From the NCBI RefSeq assembly GCF_963169125.1, contig NC_084802.1, forward strand, positions 15,934,896-15,998,895: 64,000 bases of DNA. The letters run 5' to 3'. Below are positions 1-11,812 of this stretch, piece after piece. The position numbers were made by a program, and so were the translations under genes. Each line of letters begins with the position of its first letter. The first letter of the stretch is position 1. A model generated the notes under the pieces. It saw only the letters and a program-made list of their open reading frames with translations. It had not been told where the DNA came from and did no database searches. The stretch is from Humulus lupulus. Lineage: Eukaryota > Streptophyta > Magnoliopsida > Rosales > Cannabaceae.

Positions 1-2810
1 TATCATGTGATTAAAATTTTATTAACAGTGAATGAAATAATTTTTAAATTATCATATTAAAAAACATAAATGCTTAAATATTGGACAATTCTACTTTTGT
101 CCCTCCCAATAAAAATACACGTATCGAAAATAAAGGCATACCTTGAGAGGTGTTTGGTATGGGAGCTTGATTTGGTAGAAATGAGAATATCAAATATAAC
201 TCATATTTAATAAATTTATTTTTAATAACTTCAAGATTTATATTTCCAAGAAGTTCTCATTTTTTAGCTTAATTTAAAAATAATCTTAACTTATTTAATG
301 ACTTGAATTTCATACTCTCTTGATATAAATCTCATCTAACTCTATGTCAAAAGTTGCACCACACTGTATAAAATTCCCCCTTAACCATTAACAAACTTAT
401 ACCACATTCTTCACATAATACCTAATTCTAAAAAGTAGCCTACGTTATCTTTGAACTCAACTTTAATCAGAAAAGTAAACAATATTAAACAATGTTAGGA
501 ATATGCTTGAGTCATGTCAATGTGGAAAGTTGTGCCTAAAATAGCTATCTCAATTATTCTCTTCAAATATCTTGAATTATCTTTATATAAAATGAATGAG
601 TTATTTTTTTATTTCTTCAAGTTGAAATTATACAGTAGTCTTGAGTAGAAATCAGAAATATAATTGGCTACTTGGACAATAAAACTATGCTATCTAATTG
701 GTCTTCTTGTTTTCAATCTATTACTCACTACAATCTTGGTAGCTTACAAAAATATGACATTTGTGAAACAAATAAGTCAATATGATACAAGTCATCCAAA
801 ATATACACAAATATCATCCAGTAAATATAGACTAAATTTGCACTTTTCAACCCTAACTAGTGCTCTATATTTTAGTGGAATTTACATCCTATATGCATTT
901 TCTTTTTTGTCATCTTTTGAAAAATATAGAATTTCCTTTTTATTTAATTTTTCATGGTTTTTTTCTTCTTTCAATTAAATATATGATATTTCGTCTCCCA
1001 CATAAATATAACTTTAAAGAAAATGAATCATATGAGAAAATCTAAAAGTTAATTGGTAAAAAAAAAAAAGCAATATATAATATGCCTTTTTGAAACTTAT
1101 GTTATAAAAAGTAATTAGTGTAGAAAAGTCATATTTATTAAAATTTGTTATTAAAAAACAATATTTTAAAAAAATTCTTTATATTTTATTACTATTTTTA
1201 AGGCCTTGATTTTATAGGTTTTGATAGTCTCGTATAATACTTTACTCTTTTCTCAAATTTTTTGCCGCTGAGTGTTACATGATGTTGTCGGATTATTTAT
1301 CAAGTGGGATTGTTAAGAAAATATTAAGCCTTAATAAAATTGTAATTTTTTTCCTTTATTTTATAATTTTTTTAAAATTATATTTTTAATAAAAAAAATA
1401 TATTATTTGGGAGTCCTACACTTAGACCTAGTCCTCCTTAGCCCAAGATTTTAAAATTCATACCCCAAATGAAGTTATTTTATTGGGACTTTGTACAAAA
1501 TGGCCATTGATAGTACGTGAAAGTAAGTTAATGTTAATATTTTTAATTAGACAGTAAAATAGCCTAATTACATTTTTAATATTACATATTACCAAATATA
1601 TCTTTTAATCAATTACTATTTTATTCTAAATATTTTAATATTATAGTATATGTATATTAGTTCTTTATTTTAAATTTATTTTGATTTTTTTCAATTTTTA
1701 TAGATTTTTGAATTATATATTATACCACAAAATACATATGCTGAGCTGAAAATAATATATCAACAAAATTTACAAAATTATTACTCAAATATATATATAT
1801 ATTATACTAACAAATTTATATATACAAAATTATATACTATCATTATGTATAATAAGATAGAAACTAAATATCATAAAAAAAATGACATATCATACCACAA
1901 AAAACATATACATTAATTGAAAAAGAATAACCCAACAACCTATAAAAAACTAGTATAACTTTAAAATAAATAAAAAAACCAAATTAATATACATATACCA
2001 CTATATTAAAGTCACACGCTTCTAAATAGATAAAAAAATTATAAAATATGACAATTTAAGCTATCAACTTATGATTGATTTATATGTAATACCTTACCTT
2101 TTTTTAAAGTTTAATTAGGGTCGTGAGGGGGTGATATCCTGTTAGATGTGTGCCAACATACATAGTTGGGATGCACTTCTAGTTTTTTTTTTTTAAAGTC
2201 TCTTCTGTTTGTATAATAACAATAATAATTCAAAGTTTGAATGTGATTATTTATTCAAATTTTGGTGTTAAAATTTAACCTGTAGTTATGTTAGAGCTTA
2301 ATGATTTATGACTTAATAAATTACTTTACATGTAAGAAAAAAAATTGCATGTGTATTATCATACAAGTATAGGGGGTGCTACACGTACACGCTCAATTTT
2401 ATTAATCGTAGTGTGCTCCGCCAATATAGTTTCTGGTTTATACTCGTTTTGGCTCATTAATTTGAGGGAAATTCAATAAAATAAATATGTAAAAAACTCT
2501 CAACTCTTATCTGTAAAAAATAATAATACAACAATGATTCTCAATAAAATTGGCCAACAAGGAAAAATAGGCATTAAACAACTGAAACTCTTCTAAACTG
2601 TAAGCCCTAGATACAAAATGCATCTTCAAAAGTGTTCAGTATCATCAGTGTGTCACCGATCAAGGCCTGCACAAATGAATTTGCTAGAGTTTGGGTTCAA
2701 GTACAATGTGCTATATGAAACTTCCAAAAAAAAGGAGGATACATAATAAAAGTGTATCGCAAAACCAGTGATCAGTATATCTAGTGGTCTCTCACTACCT
2801 AAAAGTCTGT
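1..2810. other. AT-rich intergenic DNA without recognised gene
   Basis: Very AT-rich sequence with homopolymer runs and TA-rich stretches. The short open frames here (for example 664-978) have low-complexity, hydrophobic translations with no family signature, so I do not call them genes. The last part (about 2600-2810) is probably the 3' untranslated and downstream region of the minus-strand RNA-binding protein gene whose stop codon lies at 2811-2813. No transposon boundaries could be defined. Confidence 0.6.
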
Positions 2811-5800
2811 TCACCTGGCATTATTACCACGCTGTGCAGCGGCACCAGACCTCGGTCCAGGGAACCGAGAAAACTGCAGCTTCAAAAAACTTGATTCTGG
2901 ATTGTGTTCATCCACTTTGTAACCTGTGTGCCCAAAAATAAGATCAGCACCTCCAGCATTTCCAGAAACAGTAGCAATGTAAAGTGTTTCTCTTAATGAG
3001 ATACCATTACTAATGCTGCAGCTACTACGATTTACTACTATCAAGATGCGAGGGCAGATAACTGATGTGTGTGTGAGAGAGAGAGAGAGAGAGTTTAAGA
3101 TTGCCCTAGTGATTTAGGAACACCCAACCCAGCAGGTAGGTTCAATGAGCTAAGTATTTAAGTCATGACATTTGGTTGAAGTAATTGAAAGCATTAAAAA
3201 GAGCATATAACCTTGTAAGGCACTCATGGCAGTTGCTGCACATGCTGGATTTGCAAAATCAACAAAACAGAGGATGATAGGATCTCCACCACGCTGCATT
3301 ACAATAAAGCATAGTATCGGTATTAAATCATCTCTAAAATGAGTCAACCACAATGTTGGACTGACAAAACAAGTTAAGCTAACCATGAACCGGAAGATTC
3401 AACAGTGACCCATAATCTACTTACATGTCTGGACTCTTTGCTGACTATTCTCACTTCTTTATATCCCACAAAAGGCCGAAAGATATCTTTGCTAATGTTA
3501 AGGTTTCAGAGAATAATACTAAAGAGACGTGAAGATTATTGCAATGAGAAAATACTGTAAAAATAAATGTAAGAGTATCATAACCACATCAAAAAAGGAT
3601 ACGGGATACTTCTCTCCTAGTGCTGTCAGAAGGAAGTCCTTCAACATATAAAGTGCTTGAAGCATCTGGAGGTAAAGGGGCTAATGCCTGTCCTTGCCTA
3701 GCTACTGCCTCCATTGGGAGTTGATCTTCAAAACTAGCACTTCGATCATTCCGTGCAAAATCAGGAATAACAGCCCCATGACGTGCCATAACAGCATGAT
3801 CAGTTGTTGGAATATTTTGCATACCACCAGCAAAACCCCTTCCTAATCCACCAAGCGTATTAGGTTCTCCAGAAGCAAATGAAGGATTTTGCTTTAGAAA
3901 CAACAAGCATAATTGATTTAGCATGAAAATAGGTAGAAGAATCACATAGGAAATAATCACGGTTTCAAGGACTTGAGTAATTACCGCACTCTGGAGATAG
4001 CGGTCATATGCTGATCCAATTGTCTTTGTGTCCTTTACAACCCTATTACCACCACGGTCATCATCATGTGCAAAGTAACTGTGCATCTCATGGCCTGAAG
4101 GCTGGCCAGAAATGGAAAGATCTGCAAAAAAAAGTGCGCATGAAAAAGTACAGTTATAATTCCATATGCACATTGTGATTATTTTCATTAAGAACATGGT
4201 GCAATTTTTGAACTATAGCAATATAGGACCATTGGACAATATCAAACATGCTATGAGATGACACAATGAACAATGAAAGTAACACTGTACAATAATGACT
4301 ATCAAAGGGTACTTATCATTCCCTCTAAAAAAAAGGGTACTTATGTAATAGTTAGGTGTTACATATTTCTTTATGTGGCACTATCTAAAGAAATTCCATG
4401 TGAAACTTATCTATTTTTTTTTTTGAAAAAGAGACAGAGGTCAATGAAAGTTGACCTCCTCCCAATAAATTTGAGAGCCCTCACTTATGGCGGAGGAAAA
4501 CCGTGGTTACAAATAGGAAAAAATAAAACCCCACAACAAACCCACCCCGAAAAGTTAAGTCCAAAAATTTCCCCAATCCCTAGAAAGATCAGAAAAGGCG
4601 ACTCCAGCAAAACATTTGTTTCTATACACCCAAGTAGCCACCCAAAATTGGATCTTTTCCCAAATATTCTCTGCTGAGTTGGAAATATCTTCGAAGATTC
4701 TGTTATTTCTCTCTAGCCATAATGCCCAAAAAGTTGCCAACACAGTAGTTTGCCAAAGACAAGAAACTCTTTTTCCGCCCCCTAACCTAGTTTGAAACAA
4801 TTGAGAATAGTTAGAGGGCATACACCAAAGAATACCAAACTCATCGAAGACTTTCCCCCCACCTCTCTAGAAAGAAGACACTCCAAAAATAAATGGCTAG
4901 TGGATTCCCCTGCCTGCTTACAACAAACGCACCACCCAGGAGACAAACAATGGTAAGGTCTTCTTCGTTGCAAATTGTCGTGGACATTTAATTTGTCGTT
5001 GAAAACCAACCAACCAAACACTTTGACTTTAGAGGGAGAGACACTTTTCCACAGAGGTTTTGCCCACTCCCGAACTGAACCCAACTGAGCATAACTAAGC
5101 CTCCAAAAGGCCGACTTGCAAGAGAAAACTTCATTAACGTCTGGTATCCAAGCCCTCCGATCCTCCAAAATTCCTGGCAGGGCCACCCTCTCTAACAAAA
5201 GTAATAACTGAGTAAGACTAGTGACCTCCCTATCGAACAAATTCCTTCTAAAGCGCAAATCCCAACCCTGAGTTTCCAAGCCCGAATCTCCACCAAAAAC
5301 CATCACATCCTTAACCAAACATTAACCAAACAGTTTCTGGATGTAGATATCAAAAATAAATCTGGGAATTGATTCTTTAAAGGAGCCCTGCTAATCCACG
5401 TGTCTTCCCAGGAATTAATTTACGTTGGCTCTACATGTTACCCTTTAACTTCCATTTATTTGTTTATTAATATTTTCATCAATAAAAGAGGGGAAAAAAC
5501 AAATTATGTGTACATCCATTTCTACACTATAACTAGTATATGAGTGGTAATAGAAGATTTCACAAATCTGTTTTGCTGCTTGGAATATCCAGTCACTTAT
5601 GTAATGAAGAAAAACCAACAGATAGCCCTGTTGGTCTTTTGGGCATCTCAAATTCTCCATGAGCTCTTACCTAAGAAATATCAACCTTTGACTACGTGGA
5701 ATTTCAAACTTCCCTTATATTTGCTTGAGACTCGTAAATCAAAGATAAAACAACAATGTGTTTAGATGTTCTACAATACCAGGGATTTCATTCCAGATTT

Positions 5801-7776
5801 TCTATTAAAAATCTGACTTCTCGTTTTCATTTAATTTTCCTGTTTATTCATTACTATTTCTTAATTGATGCAGCATATCACTAAGATGAGAAATCATAAA
5901 TAGCAAATTGTTTAAACTATTATAATAAAAGGTATCTAGAAAATAGTTTCCAGAAAACAGGAAGCTCCTGCTCTGCTGCCTATGCATCTATCAGTGCTTC
6001 ACTGATCCAGTGCTCTTACATTTTTGCAACAAACTCAGTAAAATTTCAAAAATCTCAAGTATTTGTGTAATACTAATAAAATGGGTTCAATGTTTGAATA
6101 AAGCTAAACTAAAATGGGAATTACCACAAAACATTCTCATTTAAGAAAACTAAATGTGATGTGAGGTTAATATGTATAGGAAAAAGGCGGATTGAGGGTA
6201 AAGAAATGCCCATCCTAGCGTTAGAGAATGGTGTTCCAATGGTCATAAGAAATATATTTTCCTTACACTTAACAGCTGGTAAGAATGGTGCAAATTATTC
6301 CTGCACTAAGAACCTGAATGTACAGCCTAAAATCAGCACTCTCTCACCCTTCTGCTACTCTGATTTGATCAACAATGTAGTTTTATCAATGTAAGTTCAT
6401 GCAAGCACAATAAATAGGATAGAACTGAAGATGTTTAATGTTCAAGGTGTTCCTTCGAAATCATCAAAGAGAAGTTGCAAAGTGTTTCTTTTTAAAAAAA
6501 GAGACAAAGGTCAAATGTCCATGAGTGACCTCCTCCCAAGTTTATTAAAAGCCCTCACTTAGAGCAGAGGAAACCTTGATAAAGACGTTGCAAAGTGTTT
6601 AAGGGTTGTATAGCTTGACCAAGTCCAGTTCTAAGTTAACATGATACAATTAGAGGGATAACATCAAACGCTTGTGACAAGATAATATCAAAGAAAAAAA
6701 ACAAAAGCAAAAAAGTGTTAAAAAATGAAGAAGCAGAAATACAAAACCTAAATGAATTGAATAAATCTACCACTTGAAATTTTCTCGCAGGCCACCCATG
6801 CCAACACAATCGACAGAGCCATAATGAAAGGATAGGGTAACAGACATACATTTTTTATAATCTGAACAAGAGTTGTATATATAAGAGATGATGGGTTACC
6901 ATTTGTACTACAACCTGCCATAACTGACATTAATATGCCATAAGAGCAGAGCAGCTATGTCATGTTGCTCACTTTTAACACTGATATAAATTTTCAATAG
7001 AAAGCCATAATATACTGCCTTAAAAAGGTAAGATCTGAAAATATTTGAGAAGAGAATTAACAAAATTTGAAGGCATGGAAGTATTAAAACAGAAAGGGAA
7101 GGAACATTTCCAAATAACACTGTACAATTATGCCTAAAGCAATGGACAATGGAAAGTGAGCATGCCACTTGATTTCACAAAACAATATATGTATACATAT
7201 ATAATCTGGCTACAGTCTTCTATGAAAGACTTCCCACAGCCTAAAAAAATCTACACAAATCCTCATATTTTCACGCTTTCAAAAAATGTCAAGCCACATT
7301 TGTCCAACAAACAAAATCATACGCCCGCAACATTTTTTACCTTGGGACACGATTCTGAGTGACATTACTATTTACTATAGAAATGACAAACCTTTTAAAG
7401 CCAACACCCAATTCTCCCTAAGACTATTCAGTGTGATCAAACTAAATTAGCTATCTCTTTTAAATTGGAACTACTCCAAACAATAGTATGATAAATTGGT
7501 AAAAGTTGGCAACTTTAACTTTAACTCAGTTAACATGGTTTATCAAACCAACTTGATCACAATGACATTAAGCAAAAACGAATCAAGTAACAAATCAGAT
7601 TAATCAAAATTTATCCCTTCAAATTTCTAGTGATCTTCAATCAAAAGAGGATCAAAACAAAACCAATTGGGTTGAGAAAAAGGGGCATTACCGTAATCCA
7701 TACGAGGCCGTTTAAGCACACCCCCAGAGGGATGCATCATCGGTTGCTGCTGTCGATTCCAGTACCCGTCCGCCAT
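2811..7776 (-). CDS. Nuclear speckle RNA-binding protein (NSR-type, one RRM), 6 exons
   Basis: Complete gene of 255 residues. Coding exons on the minus strand are 7776-7692, 4121-3985, 3891-3603, 3486-3425, 3293-3212 and 2923-2811; all junctions are GT-AG and phases close exactly. The start gives MADGYWNRQQQ and the protein ends in RGNNAR then TGA. A single RNA recognition motif covers about residues 152-232: RNP2 is LYVEGLP (about 155-161, exon 3) and RNP1 is ILCFVDFA (exon 5). The rest is polar and rich in Gly, Pro and Gln. Plant proteins with this N-terminus and C-terminal RRM are nuclear speckle RNA-binding proteins (NSRa/NSRb type) that influence alternative splicing and bind long non-coding RNAs in Arabidopsis. 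That role here is inferred from family. Intron 1 is 3.57 kb and holds LINE pieces. A 5' UTR intron is likely (see separate entry). Confidence 0.9.
3072..3095. repeat. (GA)n microsatellite in an intron
   Basis: An uninterrupted run of about nine GA dinucleotides in intron 5 of the RNA-binding protein gene (between its exons 5 and 6). It is a likely length polymorphism with no other visible function. Confidence 0.85.
4415..5440 (-). mobile_element. 5'-truncated LINE (non-LTR retrotransposon), 3' end with zf-RVT domain
   Basis: Minus-strand frames read the C-terminal region of a plant LINE ORF2. A reverse-transcriptase zinc-binding-type region reads FSCKSAFWRLSYAQ, then PLWKSVSPSKVKVFGWLV, then Cys/His residues in CVCCKQAGESTSHLFLEC. 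A downstream segment reads ATFWALWLERNNRIFE, typical of the very end of plant LINE ORF2. Frames shift at about 4800 and 5330, so it is dead. On the minus strand it ends in a poly(A) run (poly(T) at about 4412-4424 on plus). The endonuclease and most of the RT are absent. I found no clear target duplication, so the 5' edge near 5440 is approximate. It lies in intron 1 of the RNA-binding protein gene, in the same orientation as the gene. Confidence 0.75.
6488..6586 (-). mobile_element. 99-bp LINE 3'-tail insertion flanked by a 14-bp target duplication
   Basis: This block repeats the last part of the LINE at 4415-5440: a poly(T) start, GAGACAAAGGTCAA, TGACCTCCTCCCAA and GCCCTCACTTA in the same order. 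It is flanked by GTTGCAAAGTGTTT at 6474-6487 and again at 6587-6600. The duplication and A-tail show a separate, severely 5'-truncated insertion of the same LINE family in the same intron and orientation. Confidence 0.85.
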
Positions 7777-7980
7777 GCCAATTCTTTCTCCACCAACCCT
7801 AATCCAAATTCTGAAGAGAGAAATTAAAATTAGTGAAAATTTTAATTATTTTATTGAAAAGCAAGACGAGAACAACAAGGCGCAGAAAAATGAAAGGTAC
7901 CTAATTTCGACGAAGCTTGAAATCACGATCGGGACATGTTAATGGAAACACTAAAACCTAATCTTGCGATTGAGATTATT
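7777..7980 (-). promoter_or_regulatory. 5' UTR of the RNA-binding protein gene, with probable leader intron
   Basis: On the minus strand a GT-type donor after GAAATTAG (intron starts near 7901) and an acceptor ending in CTCTCTTCAG (near 7815) would remove about 87 bases just upstream of the start codon at 7776. The donor and acceptor contexts are good, but no transcript is available. The first leader exon would lie at about 7902-7980. No convincing TATA box was located upstream. Confidence 0.5.
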
Positions 7981-8319
7981 TTTTTCTTTTCTTGAATTCT
8001 TGTGAATTTTCCGGGACAGAACCGAGTTGTCGGGCTGAGTTAGCTGCTCGCCGGACACACTGAGTTAACGTGGGAGACTTAAATCTGGTGCATGAGAGCT
8101 CACGCTTCTCTCTTGGACTGCTAATATATGGATGCCACGTGTCTTTTTTTTTTAATTTTAGGGAATTTCTGTATGTGTTTTTGCTTTTTTGGCAATAAAA
8201 ATCCTTTTTCTTTCTTTTTTTTAGCAAAAAATAAATAAAAAAATCATTTTTCTTCCTAATCTAGATAATATACCACACTTTTAAAAAAAATGAAAAGCAT
8301 CAAGCATATCACACCTAAA

Positions 8320-8455
8320 CAGAACCCCAGAGATAGACTCATTAGCCATTTATTCAGGGAGCAGAACCCCAAAGATAGAATCATTAGTCATCTATTCAGG
8401 AAGCAAATCCCCAGAGATAGACTCATTAGTCATCTATGCAGGGCGCAGAACCCCA
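8320..8455 (+). repeat. 42-bp tandem repeat, three copies plus a partial fourth
   Basis: Units begin at 8320, 8362, 8404 and 8446, each starting near CAGAACCCC and ending in a CAGGG-like motif. Because 42 is a multiple of three, one frame stays open and would give a 14-residue repeat (QNPRDRLISHLFRE and variants). I see no promoter or family match, so I treat this as non-coding repeat. It sits just upstream of an LTR-like fragment and may belong to that element. Confidence 0.75.
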
Positions 8456-8555
8456 TAATCATTTATTTGTACTTGCCTGCATGCATGAATAAGGTTATTA
8501 CTACTATGCATGCTTATTATGAGTTAGTAACATGTTATTATCTGTTTATGAGCGT

Positions 8556-8963
8556 GTTGAGTTTTTTTGCTGAGCCTTGGCTCACAGGTGCTATGTGGTG
8601 CAGGTAAAGGTAAAAGAAAGCTGGACCATCATTAAGTTGGAGAGCTTAGGTGACGATGTGTACAGATGCAACTGCTCGACCACCACTGCCGAGGGTTTAA
8701 AGAGGAACTAGGGTTAAACCCTATTTTGTCGCTTATGTTGGCTGGTTGTAAATCTTTTATTGTAATTAACTTTTTAAATGTATTTTGGGATCCCAATGTA
8801 TACAGTAAATGTTTTAGTGAAACATTGTATCTTTGACCAAAATTTTTAACCCTAAACCATTAATCACATTTAGTTTCACGATTATGGCCAAATGACTCGT
8901 TTAGCGAGTTTAGCACTGTTTAAAATGCACAGAGTAACGATCCTTGGGTGGTAGGGCACTACA
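8556..8963 (+). mobile_element. Degenerate 3' fragment of an LTR related to the solo LTR at 11813-14614
   Basis: The sequence parallels 14205-14614 throughout: TTGGCTCACAGGTGCTA, GTGCAGGTAAAGG, GAAGCTGGACCAT, GGGATCCCAATGTAT, GGCCAAATGACTCG, and a terminal CACTACA corresponding to CGTTACA. Many substitutions and small indels mark it as an older copy. The 5' part corresponding to 11813-14204 was not identified, so this is a truncated LTR or a relative with a divergent front. Confidence 0.75.
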
Positions 8964-9310
8964 ACACGTGTAAAACCTAGAACATTTTATAGGGCCCATA
9001 GCCCACCAAGAGACTATATAATTAGGAATCTCTTACAATCATTAAGGGGTTCATGTTCAAAAATTCGCGTTTTACATACAAAGTCCATATCGAATTGTAT
9101 TTTCTATCAGGCTTAGGAAACTTAGTTGAACCTTTTTCTTCGTGATCTTGAGTCTGAGACTTTCTTGATTAATATAAGTGTAAGTAGACGTAGGTCATTA
9201 CCAACTCTTGGGGTTGAACCACTATAAATTTCTCGTGTCATTTTACTTGATTTCAACTCATTAAATTATTTACTATCGTTCAAATTGACTGAGTGTTGTT
9301 GACCAAAATG
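8964..9310 (+). other. Possible copia-type LTR tail, unresolved
   Basis: It contains CTATAAATTTC after a GGGGTTGAACCACT motif and ends in a TGTTGACC/GGTCAATA segment, wording often seen near the 3' ends of plant LTRs. No paired LTR, primer site or target duplication was found, so the call is tentative. No gene is seen. Confidence 0.3.
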
Positions 9311-9329
9311 CTGGTCAATACTAATTGTT

Positions 9330-9892
9330 TTGCCAAACATGACAAGAGGAATTCATAAGTAATTACCATTTGACATCCAAACACACCTTGTACTTTAAAA
9401 TATAATGTAATTACACATATATGTAATTACTACCCTAGTAATTACACAATTGTTTCCAAACACACCCTTAATACATCAATGTAATTCAGAGTAATTACTC
9501 AATTTGACGTGTTTGTCTAACCATGTAATTACACAGTAACCATATAATTGGAGGTAATTGAGGGGTCCCAATTACAGTATCTAATTCTCATAGTTCCCTA
9601 TAAGAATTGAGTGTAATTACATTGTCCTGGACATATTATACATTGGAGATTACAAATTTGTGTAATTACTAATTACTATCAATTTTAAATAATATTTATT
9701 ACATTTTTTTTTGTAATTACTAACTGTGTTTTCAAACATGACAATAGTTTTTCATAAGTAATTATCACTTGACATCCAAATACACCTTGCATTTTAATAT
9801 ATAGTGTAATTACTCAGATATATAATTACTACCCTGGTAATTATACGACCTAATAATTACATAGTTATTTCCAAACACGCCCTAAAAATATG
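9330..9892. repeat. Diverged direct repeat pair rich in TAATTAC motifs
   Basis: About 145 bases from 9333 recur from 9727. Both copies read CAAACATGACAA, CATAAGTAATTA, TTGACATCCAAA, ACACCTTG, ACTACCCT and TTTCCAAACAC in the same order. About 250 bases of TAATTAC-rich sequence separate them. Such AT-rich units occur in plant MITEs, but I found no matching inverted ends or target duplication and leave the class open. Confidence 0.6.
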
Positions 9893-9904
9893 TATATTTA
9901 AATT

Positions 9905-10660
9905 TGTACGCCCTGATTTTCCCACGGGCTGATTAGCGAGCTGAGTTGCGGCCTAATCATGATTATCTCGTGGACATCCCTAAAACCGGAGCTGCCGTCA
10001 TTAGGTCGTACCTCCTTAGCTCGAGGTAACCCAAGGGTTCGCCAAGATTTCCTAAGAGCTGAGTCCGACTATGAAGGCCAAAGGTCGAGTTAAGTATCCA
10101 GCTCGTGGTACGAGCTGGATCTGGAGGCTATGACCCTTTGTAAAGTCAACACACGCAAGGTAAACGTGCATATATCAGACATCACGTGTCTGATATGCCC
10201 CTGACTTCTCGGACACGCAGCAGGAACGTGCGTATTCAAACACCCACGACTGGGTTGGGCCGTGCGGCCCACTATCTCCTTACCTATTGATTTGACCACA
10301 CTTATGTGTTAGGTTTAGGAATTAATCATGAATGTCACAGAGTTTATACGATAGGTAAGAAGGTCACGGGATGACCTTCTTACCACTTCCCAGGTGCCTT
10401 CTCCTATAAATTTGGAGACCCTGGGAGTTAATAAGGGTTGGATTCTCTCTTGTAAGAAATACCCTGTAATCAAATATCCAGTATATATCAATAATACTGA
10501 CTAGTGGAGTAGAAGGATTTTAACCTTTGAACCACTTAAAAAACGTGTCTTGAGTCACATTTTCATTTTCTAAGATCATATATCTGTTTCGGTTCAACAT
10601 TAGCACTAATCCCTTTCTCTTCTTTTCTTAATTACCTGTTGGCGAAGAACCGCGTCAACA
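9905..10660 (+). repeat. 5' LTR of element 1
   Basis: 756 bp, TG...CA ends, paired with 27927-28682. A 13-bp perfect inverted repeat (stems 10354-10366 and 10372-10384, loop CGGGA) lies about 20 bp before a TATAAA at 10405-10410, which likely drives the sense transcript. The position directly after the LTR (10661 on, TTTGGTGCTTTC) should be the primer-binding site; I cannot assign the tRNA. Confidence 0.93.
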
Positions 10661-11812
10661 GTTTGGTGCTTTCATTGAGAGCAAGTTCAATTAGTGTTGT
10701 CGCAAACATCCAACTATGGTGACTACTCGATCCAGGCACGGTGACGAGGCAGAACAGCATGATGGGCAGGAGGCTCATCATACTGCCACCCCTGGTGAAC
10801 AAGTTCCTGAAGCCCAGCAGCAGCCAGGAAAGCAGCCGGCGGGCCAAGATGACACCGGAAGTTTGGCACCCCGGCCACCTAATCCGAACCCATGTTATTA
10901 CACGGCGGTGGATATGGAGAACGCTCAGCTGAGGAGCCAGCTAGCAATAGCTAACCAGCAGATCAAGGATGTGCTGGCCCGACTACCCCCTCTCACAACC
11001 GACGCTAACTTCGGAGAGAGGCAAGGCGAGGCTCCTAAGTCTCGCCGGGGTAACCGGTCCAGGCATAGCCGCTCGGATAGACTTCCGATAGCCAACTCCA
11101 CTCCTTCGTCATACCATCGAGAGGCAAACTTCGAAGAAGTGCCTGGAGCCAGGCAACAGCAATACAGCCATTCGGTCAGAACATCAACTCCTAGCTCCTA
11201 ACCATCCTCGAGAGCGCCCGGGGGAGCTCGAGGAAATTCCCGAAGGAGATCCGGGGAGGGCTCGCAGCATCAGCCCGTCCCCAACAACCGTCCTGCGCCT
11301 CGTCCAGATCGTCAGGCGCAGGACCAGCAGGTTGGCAAGGCCGAAAGGCCCCCACCAAACCTGATTCATCCTGACGGAACTAGGATCGCCTCTCCAGTCA
11401 AGCATCCTCCTTCTCCAATCAGATATCCGTCTCCTCCTCGACCTGTCCGAGATATCCCAGCCTATGGGAGTAGTAGGAGAAACCCGCCATCAGCTGGGCC
11501 TTCCCGGCATAGCAGGGCGCCGAGGGAAAACCCAGATCCTCACCATCAAAGGCGGACTTTAAGCCTATCTAGCAGGAGCCACTGGACCGGCAGTCGCCAG
11601 AGTGATCTCTCTGGGGGAGACCTGCGTCAGGGTTTAAGTTCGGCACAAAGTCATCAAACCACCCAGGGAGGCGACCTGCGAGATCGCCTCAACTCTCATA
11701 GAGGGGAGCAAGCAGGAGGAGATGGCCATGCTCGCTCAGGGGGGCCTTGTCCGAGGTACATAACAGAGGGAATGCCCCAAATAACCTATCTCAAGATAGG
11801 AGGGGCAATAAC

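Noticed and set aside
664..1045. Open frames of 104 and 61 codons
   Set aside because: Low-complexity, AT-driven translations with no domain, promoter or splice context.
4273..4677. 134-codon plus-strand frame in intron 1
   Set aside because: Runs antisense through the 3' end of the LINE piece and flanking intron.
4412..5440. Target duplication for the 1-kb LINE piece
   Set aside because: No matching pair could be found around the poly(T) end and the region near 5440; flanks may have been rearranged.
8290..8607. 105-codon frame with a 14-residue repeat
   Set aside because: The frame is open because the 42-bp repeat is a multiple of three, and it runs into LTR-like DNA. No independent sign of coding.
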